64,000 bases of DNA. It comes from Allomuricauda sp. TY007 (lineage in GTDB: Bacteria > Bacteroidota > Bacteroidia > Flavobacteriales > Flavobacteriaceae). Positions 1-6,860 of the stretch are shown here, piece after piece. The number at the start of each line of letters is the position of its first letter. Position 1 is the first letter of the stretch. The notes beneath the pieces were generated by a model. The model was given only the letters and a program-made list of their open reading frames with translations. It was not told the origin of the DNA and made no database searches. The DNA is taken from positions 124,001-188,000 of the forward strand of contig NZ_WUEG01000004.1 of the NCBI RefSeq assembly GCF_010468565.1. The letters are read 5' to 3'. Position numbers and translations under genes: made by a program.

Positions 1-23
1 GGATTGTGGTATGCACTATTCAT
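1..23 (-). CDS. rsmH: 16S rRNA m4C1402 methyltransferase RsmH, first codons only
   Basis: Only the first eight codons are inside the window, on the minus strand. They read M-N-S-A-Y-H-N-P, which matches the conserved YHNPV start of RsmH (MraW), the SAM-dependent enzyme that N4-methylates C1402 of 16S rRNA. The ATG lies inside the end of mraZ and the two genes overlap by eight bases (ATGAATAG), the usual mraZ-rsmH coupling at the head of the dcw cluster. The rest of the gene, and presumably ftsL, ftsI and mur genes, lies beyond position 1. The call rests on eight residues plus gene order. Confidence 0.8.
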
Positions 24-471
24 CGTCGTCAAAAATCTCCTCGGCCAGATCGGCATAATCCTTCTCGCCTTCTGCCAAGACTTTCTCGTACATATCCTTG
101 TTCCAAATCTCGATTTTATCAAAAACCGCATTCAGAACCACCTCTTTCTCAATTCCAGCGAACTCCACTAAGTTTTTTGGAATCTGCAATCTTCCGGAAT
201 CCCCATCAATGCTCACTTCCTTCATACCGGCCACAAAGTTTCTCACGAAAGCATCGTACTTTCGGTTGATTTTGCTTTTCTTCATGACTTTCTGCATGAG
301 GACATCGAACTCTTGCTTAGGGTACAACTCCAAACATTGCTGAAAAACCGACCGCTTGATAACAAACCCTTCCTTTAAAACAGGCAACAACTGATTTTTC
401 AAAGAAATAGGCAACAATACCCTTCCTTTGGAATCAGCTTTACAATCATGTTGTCCTATAATATGGGTCAC
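16..471 (-). CDS. mraZ: Division/cell wall cluster transcriptional regulator MraZ
   Basis: This 151-residue protein has the two-fold MraZ/AbrB-like architecture: one DSKGR motif near residues 13-17 and a second DSGR near 91-94, each followed by a short beta strand ending in proline. MraZ is a DNA-binding regulator of its own promoter and of the downstream division and cell-wall genes. The start codon is GTG; an in-frame stop lies three codons upstream, so no longer start is available. The gene overlaps rsmH by eight bases and is probably first in the dcw operon. Four GTGG repeats upstream are its probable operator. The C-terminus is strongly acidic. Confidence 0.95.
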   Translation of the reverse strand: MTHIIGQHDCKADSKGRVLLPISLKNQLLPVLKEGFVIKRSVFQQCLELYPKQEFDVLMQKVMKKSKINRKYDAFVRNFVAGMKEVSIDGDSGRLQIPKNLVEFAGIEKEVVLNAVFDKIEIWNKDMYEKVLAEGEKDYADLAEEIFDDDE

Positions 472-500
472 TAGAAATCAATTGGTTACTTAATACAACT

Positions 501-508
501 CAAATATA
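501..508 (-). promoter_or_regulatory. -7 element of the mraZ/dcw promoter
   Basis: The minus strand reads TATATTTG, an exact match to the Bacteroidota -7 consensus TAnnTTTG, about 30 bases upstream of the mraZ start. No TTG is seen at the expected -33 distance; that position is occupied by the GTGG repeats, which is compatible with a promoter controlled by MraZ. Confidence 0.65.
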
Positions 509-520
509 TAGATTTTATTT

Positions 521-570
521 CCACATTTCTCCACATAACACCACTTTTGTTAATAAATTATCCACTTTTC
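521..570 (-). promoter_or_regulatory. Putative MraZ operator: four GTGG direct repeats
   Basis: On the minus strand GTGG occurs three times at exactly 10-base spacing (plus-strand CCAC at 521, 531 and 541) and a fourth time at 562, about two helical turns further upstream. The repeats sit just upstream of the TATATTTG box. Known MraZ operators are short G-rich direct repeats with a 10-base period (TGGGN in Escherichia coli, AAAGTG-type in mollicutes), so the spacing and place fit auto-regulation. The Bacteroidota consensus suggested here (A-x-GTGG) is an inference. Confidence 0.7.
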
Positions 571-701
571 GATGAAAAACTCCTGATTCGACCCTGAATC
601 AAACTTGAGATCGACAAACTCATTCGAGAATAGAATTGACCGGATTAAAAAACTTATCGCAGTTCTGTTTAAAACCTAAAATCTTTGTGATATGAAATTC
701 C

Positions 702-709
702 TATATTTG
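702..709 (+). promoter_or_regulatory. -7 element upstream of the alpha/beta hydrolase gene
   Basis: TATATTTG matches TAnnTTTG exactly and is followed by GCGCC, a common start-site context in this group. It lies 26 bases before the ATG at 736. No well-placed TTG was found at -33. Confidence 0.5.
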
Positions 710-735
710 CGCCTCTTACTACCAACTAACTATAG

Positions 736-1500
736 ATGGAAGAGCATTTAATCGAGGATGGCAAGTACCGATATATAGAAAAGGGAGAAGGGACTCCCAT
801 GATTATATTGCACGGTTTGATGGGAGGGTTGAGCAACTTCCAGGGTGTATCCGAATATTTCCCCTCTAAAGGATATCAGGTGCTTATTCCCGAGCTGCCC
901 ATTTACGATATGCCGCTCCTAAAAACCACGGTAAAGAACTTTGCTACATTTTTGGAAGGGTTTATTGAGCACAAAGGATTGAAGGATGTGATTTTGCTGG
1001 GAAATTCCCTTGGTGGACATATTGGGCTATTGCACACCAAAATGTTCCCAGAAATGGTAAAAGCATTGGTTATTACAGGTAGTTCTGGACTTTACGAGAG
1101 TGCCATGGGAGATGGATACCCTAAACGCGGCGACTACGAGTTCATAAAAAAGAAGGCTGAGGACGTATTTTACGACCCAAAAGTGGCCACTAAAGAAATT
1201 GTGGACGAAGTTTTTGCCACGGTAAACGATAGGATGAAACTGGTAAAGACACTGGCCATTGCCAAAAGTGCCATTCGCCACAACATGTCCAAGGATTTGC
1301 CCCACATGAAGACGCCAACCTGTATTATTTGGGGGGAAAATGATACGGTGACACCACCAAACGTGGCCAAGGAATTCCATGAACTGTTGCCCGATTCCGA
1401 TTTGTATTGGATAGAAAAATGCGGTCATGCCCCCATGATGGAGCACCCCAACGATTTTAACCATATTCTGGAAGCTTGGTTGAAGAAGAGAGGATTCTAG
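736..1500 (+). CDS. Alpha/beta-fold hydrolase
   Basis: This 254-residue cytoplasmic protein has a complete alpha/beta hydrolase core: HGLMGG oxyanion region near residue 26, nucleophile elbow GNSLGG with Ser91, acid Asp203 in GENDTVTPP, and His231 in CGHAPMMEHP. The substrate cannot be deduced; relatives include esterases, lipases and C-C bond hydrolases. It stands between mraZ and engB and is transcribed away from mraZ. No signal peptide is present. The ATG is preceded by a good -7 box and there is no competing upstream start. Confidence 0.85.
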   Translation: MEEHLIEDGKYRYIEKGEGTPMIILHGLMGGLSNFQGVSEYFPSKGYQVLIPELPIYDMPLLKTTVKNFATFLEGFIEHKGLKDVILLGNSLGGHIGLLHTKMFPEMVKALVITGSSGLYESAMGDGYPKRGDYEFIKKKAEDVFYDPKVATKEIVDEVFATVNDRMKLVKTLAIAKSAIRHNMSKDLPHMKTPTCIIWGENDTVTPPNVAKEFHELLPDSDLYWIEKCGHAPMMEHPNDFNHILEAWLKKRGF

Positions 1501-1730
1501 TAGTTAGATATTAGACGCTTTATAACTTTTTTAAGGACGTTTTTGCGTTATAATAGTCATTGCTTTTCCTTAGTTCTCCAATAAATTTTCAATAGCAAAT
1601 GTATCTTTACCCATATCCAGAATTGAAAAATAACTGGTTTCAAAAAATTAAAATACATTCGACACCAAAATGTCAAAACAAAGCAACAGGTTTAAGTCTA
1701 TTGTCTCTAATCTAGCGTCTAACATCTATT
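1501..1730. repeat. Gap with inverted AGCGTCTAA repeats
   Basis: The gap between the hydrolase and engB is bounded by an inverted repeat. The left copy, read on the minus strand from about 1519 to 1506, is AGCGTCTAATATCT; the right copy at 1714-1727 on the plus strand is AGCGTCTAACATCT, 13 of 14 identical. The core TAGCGTCTAAC recurs at 3213-3223 in a terminator loop. Around the right copy the sequence is a loose run of TTAGAC-like words. It could be a tiny non-autonomous element or simple-sequence drift. Confidence 0.4.
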
Positions 1731-1734
1731 CAAA

Positions 1735-2349
1735 ATGAAGATTTCTTCCGCCGAGTTTGTAATGAGCAACTCCAATGTTGCCAAATGCCCCAACGAACCT
1801 TTACCTGAATATGCCTTTATCGGCAGGTCCAATGTAGGGAAATCATCTTTGATCAATATGTTGGTGGAACGCAAAGCATTGGCCAAAACATCGGGTCGAC
1901 CTGGGAAAACACAGCTCATCAACCATTTTAAGATCAACAACAATTGGTTTTTGGTAGATTTGCCCGGTTACGGCTACGCCAAGGTTTCCAAAAAGGACAA
2001 AAGAACATTTCAGAAGTACATCACGGAGTACTTTCAAAAAAGAAAACAGTTGGTCTGTGGTTTTGTTTTGGTAGATATTCGACACGAACCCCAACCCGTG
2101 GACCTAGAGTTCATGGAGTGGCTGGGCACCAACCAGATTCCATTTGCCATTATTTTTACCAAAGCGGACAAACTAAAACCTGCCGTTATTGAAAAGCAGG
2201 CCAATACCTACCTTCAAAAATTATTGGAAGGTGCTTGGGAAGAAGTTCCCCCACATTTTACCACTTCGTCCACAAACCGGATGGGCAGGGAAGAGCTTTT
2301 GGATTTTATTGACGGCATCAACCAAGAGTTTTTCCAGAGCAACAAATAG
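1735..2349 (+). CDS. engB: Ribosome biogenesis GTP-binding protein EngB (YihA/YsxC)
   Basis: This 204-residue TRAFAC-class GTPase has G1 GRSNVGKS at residues 30-37, G3 DLPG at 75-78 followed by the family-typical YGYAKV, G4 TKAD at 142-145 and a G5-like TSS near 186. EngB acts in maturation of the 50S ribosomal subunit in the cytoplasm. Length and the compact N-terminus match the family. The ATG immediately follows the AGCGTCTAA repeat gap, and the next gene (pirin) begins 105 bases downstream in the same direction. Confidence 0.95.
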   Translation: MKISSAEFVMSNSNVAKCPNEPLPEYAFIGRSNVGKSSLINMLVERKALAKTSGRPGKTQLINHFKINNNWFLVDLPGYGYAKVSKKDKRTFQKYITEYFQKRKQLVCGFVLVDIRHEPQPVDLEFMEWLGTNQIPFAIIFTKADKLKPAVIEKQANTYLQKLLEGAWEEVPPHFTTSSTNRMGREELLDFIDGINQEFFQSNK

Positions 2350-2454
2350 TTTATAAGTTTTATTTCCAGGATCTATAGAGCGGTAAGATAATGCTGTGTT
2401 TTACGACTGACCCTATATCTGAAAACAGCTATTTTAAAATAAAAGATTGATACT

Positions 2455-3183
2455 ATGAAATCTGTATTGCACAAAGCAACAACTCGCGGCCATGCTGATC
2501 ACGGCTGGCTAAACTCTCATCATACTTTTAGTTTTGCGGGCTACAACGACCCTGAGCGTATGCATTTTGGCGTTTTACGTGTCCTTAATGATGATCAGGT
2601 AGCGCCAGGCAGGGGTTTTGGAACACATCCGCACGATAATATGGAAATTATCTCCATTCCTTTGGAAGGCGATTTGGAACACAAGGACAGCATGGGCAAC
2701 ACCACCACAATAAAGGAAGGTGATGTCCAGGTGATGAGTGCCGGTACTGGCATTCAGCATAGTGAGTACAACAAAAACACCGACCAAGAGGTTAAGTTTT
2801 TACAGATATGGGTTTTCCCGAACAAAAGAAACGTGGAACCCAGGTACGACCAGATTTCGATAAGGGATATTGAAAAGAAAAATGCCTTTTACCAAGTACT
2901 TTCCCCAAACCCTGATGATAAAGGTGTATGGGTTCATCAAGATGCTTGGTTCCACTTGGGAAAATTTGAAGCAGGCGCTACAGACACCTATCAAATAAAT
3001 AAGGAAGGAAACGGGGTATATGCCTTTGTATTGGACGGCGAAGTTGAGATCAATGGGCAAAAATTGGAAAAAAGGGATGGATTTGGTCTTTGGGAAACCG
3101 ATTCCTTTGACTTTAAATCAAATACCGACAGTAGGGTATTGCTCATGGAAGTTCCGATGAGTCTGGACAAAATTGGACGGTAG
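2455..3183 (+). CDS. Pirin family protein (bicupin)
   Basis: This 242-residue protein has the pirin pattern: an N-terminal cupin with metal ligands His58, His60 (THPHDNMEI), His102 and Glu104 (GIQHSE), then a second, degenerate cupin. It resembles YhhW-type pirins, some of which have quercetin 2,3-dioxygenase activity; the physiological substrate is unknown. All four metal ligands are present, so a metal site is expected. It is followed by a strong intrinsic terminator and is probably monocistronic or the end of a unit with engB. Confidence 0.9.
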   Translation: MKSVLHKATTRGHADHGWLNSHHTFSFAGYNDPERMHFGVLRVLNDDQVAPGRGFGTHPHDNMEIISIPLEGDLEHKDSMGNTTTIKEGDVQVMSAGTGIQHSEYNKNTDQEVKFLQIWVFPNKRNVEPRYDQISIRDIEKKNAFYQVLSPNPDDKGVWVHQDAWFHLGKFEAGATDTYQINKEGNGVYAFVLDGEVEINGQKLEKRDGFGLWETDSFDFKSNTDSRVLLMEVPMSLDKIGR

Positions 3184-3200
3184 TTTTTCTATAACAAATA

Positions 3201-3253
3201 AAAAGCCCCGAATAGCGTCTAACTTTTTGGGGGCACTTCATATCGGGGCTTTT
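3201..3253 (+). terminator. Intrinsic terminator after the pirin gene, with a long loop
   Basis: AAAAGCCCCGA (3201-3211) pairs perfectly with TCGGGGCTTTT (3243-3253) and is followed by a T-rich stretch. The loop is unusually long at 31 bases and contains TAGCGTCTAAC (3213-3223), a word also present at 1713-1723, so it looks like a terminator carrying an inserted repeat fragment. Confidence 0.75.
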
Positions 3254-3323
3254 ATATTTTATGAAGCGATGAAGGCCATTTGGATAAAATTGGTATTTTA
3301 GGCTCGTAAACACTTTTGCATCC

Positions 3324-3821
3324 GTGAAAAATACAAGCAACAATTATTCCCCATCTGGATTCATCAAGACCATGGCGTTTTTACATTTGGGAATTTCGGT
3401 TACCCCGGTAATTTTGGGCACTCTTTTCTATTTCAACAATAACGATTCAAAAGTTGATGTTTCCAATACCGGTGATATTTTTATGGCCATAGTACCCATT
3501 ATTGCCTTGGCAAGTATTTTTTTCGGAAACCGAATCTTCAGGAAAACAATTCAGTCCATACCTAAAAATGCTTCGTTAAAAGACAAACTGAACAAATTTC
3601 AAACTGCCTCGATCATTAAGTACGCATTATTGGAAGGTGGCTCACTTTTTAGCATCGTGATTTTTGCCAACACACAAAACTTGGTCTATCTGATTATTGG
3701 CGCATTCCTAATATTTTTTCTATTCCTGCAATACCCTACAAAACAAACAATTGAGAATGCTTTGGAACTACGCGGAGAGGATAAGACAAAATTTAATCGT
3801 GCAAACACCCCCTTGGATTAG
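3324..3821 (+). CDS. Small multi-pass membrane protein, function unknown
   Basis: This 165-residue protein has four predicted hydrophobic segments, near residues 15-37, 51-68, 92-112 and 118-135, with a charged C-terminal tail. No catalytic motif is visible. The start codon is GTG; an ATG lies 16 codons later (residue 17) and would remove part of the first hydrophobic segment, so the GTG is preferred. CACTTTTG, close to a -7 box, lies only a few bases upstream, so the leader may be very short. It is convergent with gldC, with only two bases between the stop codons. Confidence 0.7.
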   Translation: MKNTSNNYSPSGFIKTMAFLHLGISVTPVILGTLFYFNNNDSKVDVSNTGDIFMAIVPIIALASIFFGNRIFRKTIQSIPKNASLKDKLNKFQTASIIKYALLEGGSLFSIVIFANTQNLVYLIIGAFLIFFLFLQYPTKQTIENALELRGEDKTKFNRANTPLD

Positions 3822-3823
3822 AT

Positions 3824-4159
3824 TTATTTTTTCAATTCCAGCTTTTCTGCAAAATAATCACAGAAATCCTTCATGGTAGCCGTCATTTTTTCATCTTGGG
3901 TGGCCTTGAAAAAGGTATCGGCCATGGTTACCAAGGTTTGATGGAAAAATACCTTCATTTCGTCCACTGGCATATCCTTGGTCCAAAGGTCGATTTTTAA
4001 GGATTCCTGATTTTTGCTATCCCACACGGACAGCATCATGGCCTTGGCCTCTTCCTCATTAATCCCACCATCTTGTGCCGACCATTTCAATTCCTCGGGC
4101 ACTCGGTTCTCATCCAATCCAACTGTCAAGGTTATCTCCGAAGTATGTTCTACTGCCAT
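3824..4159 (-). CDS. gldC: Gliding motility protein GldC
   Basis: This 111-residue acidic cytoplasmic protein matches GldC, recognised from the conserved opening (SEITLTVGLDENRVPE) and the WSAQDGG region. In gliding Bacteroidota GldC is not strictly essential but improves motility and is encoded beside gldB. Here the gldB stop codon directly abuts the gldC ATG (TAAATG), so the two are co-transcribed with gldB first. No signal peptide is present. Presence of gldABC does not by itself prove gliding. Confidence 0.9.
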   Translation of the reverse strand: MAVEHTSEITLTVGLDENRVPEELKWSAQDGGINEEEAKAMMLSVWDSKNQESLKIDLWTKDMPVDEMKVFFHQTLVTMADTFFKATQDEKMTATMKDFCDYFAEKLELKK

Positions 4160-5149
4160 TTATTTTTTTGGTTTGTAATTCGATTCTTTTAAAATTTCAT
4201 CCGCTGGCAAATGCAACATTTGCTTTAAGTCTGTGTCTGTTTTCTCCATAAAGGCCCTTACAATTTGCCATCCCATATATCGTCCCAAGCGTGGGGGCGA
4301 TTCATTGTCCAGCTCCAACCCAAATTTAGTGAAGGGGGCCGGGTCCAAGAATTTTCTATCCAATCCCGTATCGGTACTATACAGCAGTTCGCGCTCCACA
4401 AAATACTTCCACATTTGTTCTTCATTGGCTTTTGCCCATTCCATTTCCTCTTCAGAATATCCAATTTTTTGGGCATCGGTGGCCAAGGGTATCAATTTAT
4501 CTTTTAGGTAAAGCTCTTTACCATAATATACCATACGGGAAAGCAGGGTCCGGTTTCTTGGGTAAGCCAGTACTTTTTTGGAGAAAGCACTGGCCACATC
4601 GGAGGTTAAGAACTTTTTGTCCAAAGACGCTGCAATATACCTTTGAATCCCCTCATAAAAATGATGATCCACCCCCAAATAGTTATCAAGACCGATCAAC
4701 AAAAGGGAATCTGCCAAAATAACCCGACTATCGTATCTAACATCCGAAGTAAGTGTTACCACATGGGGTGTTTCGGTTTCCGGAAAATAATATTCAATAT
4801 GTTTAAAAAGTGATTCCAAATCTTTGGATTCCTGTTCAAAATTGCCAAAAGCCTTGGCAACTACTTCCGAAAGCTCAACTTGAAGGGTGTCCGTTAGTTT
4901 GACCACCCAAACGCTATCCGGAAACTGTTCCGGGAACAAATAAGGGTACTCAGCCTTTAATTTGGGAATATCGTTCGCAGTTGCCTTGGCAAATTCTTGA
5001 TCAAACCTTGAAATCTGTAAATCAATGGATACCTTATCTATTTCCTCCGCTGTCTTATCCGTTTCCCCACATGATGAAAAAAGTAATATCATCACCAAAA
5101 CAAAACTTCTAAATACCGGAATCGTAAAGTATTTTAACAACCACTTCAT
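4160..5149 (-). CDS. gldB: Gliding motility lipoprotein GldB
   Basis: The 329-residue product begins with a lipoprotein signal whose lipobox ends at Cys27 (LLFSSC), so it is probably anchored in the periplasm-facing membrane. The remainder matches GldB, an essential component of the gliding/type IX secretion apparatus in Flavobacterium. The reading frame is open further upstream to 5242, but that extension would overlap nadE and precede the promoter, and the ATG at 5149 gives the clean lipoprotein signal, so it is chosen. It is followed without a gap by gldC and divergent from nadE. Confidence 0.9.
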   Translation of the reverse strand: MKWLLKYFTIPVFRSFVLVMILLFSSCGETDKTAEEIDKVSIDLQISRFDQEFAKATANDIPKLKAEYPYLFPEQFPDSVWVVKLTDTLQVELSEVVAKAFGNFEQESKDLESLFKHIEYYFPETETPHVVTLTSDVRYDSRVILADSLLLIGLDNYLGVDHHFYEGIQRYIAASLDKKFLTSDVASAFSKKVLAYPRNRTLLSRMVYYGKELYLKDKLIPLATDAQKIGYSEEEMEWAKANEEQMWKYFVERELLYSTDTGLDRKFLDPAPFTKFGLELDNESPPRLGRYMGWQIVRAFMEKTDTDLKQMLHLPADEILKESNYKPKK

Positions 5150-5182
5150 TTTTAAGGGCACAGGGTTTAAATTTACAGGGCA

Positions 5183-5190
5183 CAAAGGTA
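5183..5190 (-). promoter_or_regulatory. -7 element of the gldB-gldC promoter
   Basis: The minus strand reads TACCTTTG, matching TAnnTTTG, 33 bases upstream of the chosen gldB ATG. It supports the shorter gldB start because the longer reading frame would begin upstream of this promoter. No TTG is seen at the normal -33 spacing. Confidence 0.55.
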
Positions 5191-5215
5191 ATTTATTGAA
5201 TCTAAATAGTAAGAT

Positions 5216-6004
5216 ATGCAAACAGAAAAGGTTATAACCCATATTGTTGATTGGCTAAAAGAGTATGCCGAAAACGCAAAATGCAAAGGTTTTGTAATTG
5301 GAGTCTCTGGCGGAATTGATTCTGCAGTAACCTCAACACTCTGCGCCAAAACAGGATTGGACCTTTTATGTTTGGAAATGCCAATTCACCAAGGCGAAAA
5401 CCAAGTAACCCGTGCGGACAGGCATATAGATTGGTTAATTGAAAACTTCCCCAATGTTTCCCGTCAACCCGTTGACCTGACACCTGTATTCGATACGTTG
5501 GTAGATGCCTTTCCCAAGGTGGACAACGAGGAAGACCGATTCATGTCCCTAGCGAATACCCGTGCAAGACTTCGTATGACTACACTCTACTATTTTGCAG
5601 CCCTCGAAGGGTATTTAGTTGCCGGTACCGGAAACAAAGTGGAAGATTTCGGCGTCGGTTTCTACACTAAATATGGTGATGGCGGTGTTGACCTTAGCCC
5701 AATTGCCGACTTGGTCAAAACAGAGGTTTACGAACTTGGAAGGGTGCTCGGTGTAAACCAAGATATTATGGAAGCTGCACCAACCGATGGGCTTTGGGGC
5801 GATAGCCGAACAGATGAAGACCAAATCGGGGCCTCTTACCCAGAACTGGAATGGGCCATGCAAATGGATGACCAAGGTAAAACAGCCAATGATTTTTCAG
5901 GTAGGGAAAAAAAAGTGTTTACCATCTACAAAAACTACAATACTGCCAACAAACATAAGATGATTCCCATTCCTATCTGTGAGATTCCCAGTGAGTTAAA
6001 ATAA
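5216..6004 (+). CDS. nadE: NH3-dependent NAD+ synthetase
   Basis: This 262-residue enzyme converts nicotinate adenine dinucleotide, ATP and ammonia into NAD+. The ATP-pyrophosphatase P-loop SGGIDS is at residues 31-36, and the family signature GTGNKVEDFGVGFYTKYGDGG near 138-158 is intact. It lacks the glutamine-hydrolysing nitrilase domain, so it is the short, ammonia-dependent form. It is divergent from gldB, with 66 bases between start codons, and is followed by an intrinsic terminator. Confidence 0.95.
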   Translation: MQTEKVITHIVDWLKEYAENAKCKGFVIGVSGGIDSAVTSTLCAKTGLDLLCLEMPIHQGENQVTRADRHIDWLIENFPNVSRQPVDLTPVFDTLVDAFPKVDNEEDRFMSLANTRARLRMTTLYYFAALEGYLVAGTGNKVEDFGVGFYTKYGDGGVDLSPIADLVKTEVYELGRVLGVNQDIMEAAPTDGLWGDSRTDEDQIGASYPELEWAMQMDDQGKTANDFSGREKKVFTIYKNYNTANKHKMIPIPICEIPSELK

Positions 6005-6038
6005 CTGTTCATCTGGAAAATCCCAGTTTAAAACGAAA

Positions 6039-6063
6039 AAAACCATAGAAAAACTGTGGTTTT
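6039..6063 (+). terminator. Intrinsic terminator after nadE
   Basis: AAAACCATAG at 6039-6048 pairs with CTGTGGTTTT at 6054-6063 around a five-A loop, with one T-G wobble. The poly-A before the stem and the T-run in its 3' arm are typical. It separates nadE from the response regulator gene. Confidence 0.65.
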
Positions 6064-6163
6064 AAGAAAAAAATTACAACTTTACACTATTAAATTCTTA
6101 TCTTGCCCGCTATGCATTGTAAGTATTTAGCCACTAACCATTTATTAAATTAAACCTAAAAAA

Positions 6164-6793
6164 ATGATAAAAGTATTGATAGCTGACAACCATCCTATTG
6201 TTAGGCTTGGTATTAGACAGGTACTTGAATCAAGTTCAGATATTGAAGTTATAGCTGATGTTTCAACTACCAAAGAGCTTTTTAATACATTGAAAACCAT
6301 AACCCCCGATGTAGTTATTTTAGAGATGGACATTCCAGAAATCAATGGAATTGCTACCCTTAGAAAAATTAAAGTGGACTTTCCGGACATTAAGACTTTA
6401 ATGTACAGTGGGCAGTCAGAAGATGTATATGCGCTCAGCACCATTCGCGCCGGTGCATTTGGCTACCTATCCAAAACCGCCGATTTGGAATACATTATTT
6501 CCGCAGTGAAAAAGGTGAGCGAAGGCAACATGTTCATTACCAATGAACTCGCCCAACGCCTTGCTTTTGATGAAGGGACACAAAAACCACGCAGATTCTT
6601 TAGAAAACTCTCTTCCAGAGAGGTCGAGGTACTTAAACTATTGGCCAGTGGAAAAAGGAACAAAGAAGTTGCCGAAGGATTAAACTTGAACGAAAAAACA
6701 GTAAGTACATACAAAGCCCGGTTGATGAAGAAGTTGAACGTGGATAATTTGGTGGACTTGCTACAACAGGCAAAAGCCCTGGAACTCTATTAG
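6164..6793 (+). CDS. NarL/LuxR-type response regulator with Glu at the phosphoacceptor site
   Basis: This 209-residue protein has a receiver domain (about 1-120) and a C-terminal LuxR-type helix-turn-helix (about 145-205, SSREVEVLKLLASGKRNKEV). In the receiver, Asp8 of the acidic pocket, Ser82 and Lys104 are present, but the aspartate that normally accepts phosphate is Glu54 (ILEMDIP where ILDxxMP is expected). Such a replacement can mimic the phosphorylated state, so the protein may be constitutively active or regulated otherwise. No histidine kinase is adjacent. It lies between nadE and dnaG and carries its own upstream gap and a terminator. Confidence 0.9.
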   Translation: MIKVLIADNHPIVRLGIRQVLESSSDIEVIADVSTTKELFNTLKTITPDVVILEMDIPEINGIATLRKIKVDFPDIKTLMYSGQSEDVYALSTIRAGAFGYLSKTADLEYIISAVKKVSEGNMFITNELAQRLAFDEGTQKPRRFFRKLSSREVEVLKLLASGKRNKEVAEGLNLNEKTVSTYKARLMKKLNVDNLVDLLQQAKALELY

Positions 6794-6821
6794 GAATACC
6801 CAACCAAACCAACTATTGTGG

Positions 6822-6854
6822 AAACCCCTTTCAATTAAAATTGGAAGGGGTTTT
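6822..6854 (+). terminator. Terminator between the response regulator gene and dnaG
   Basis: AAACCCCTTTCAA at 6822-6834 pairs with TTGGAAGGGGTTTT at 6841-6854 and is followed by ATATTTTT. It lies between convergent genes. The T-tract is better in the plus direction; dnaG, ending just to the right, may also use it. Confidence 0.75.
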
Positions 6855-6860
6855 ATATTT

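Noticed and set aside
5150..5242. N-terminal extension of GldB
   Set aside because: It overlaps nadE and lies upstream of the -7 box, and it would bury the lipoprotein signal.
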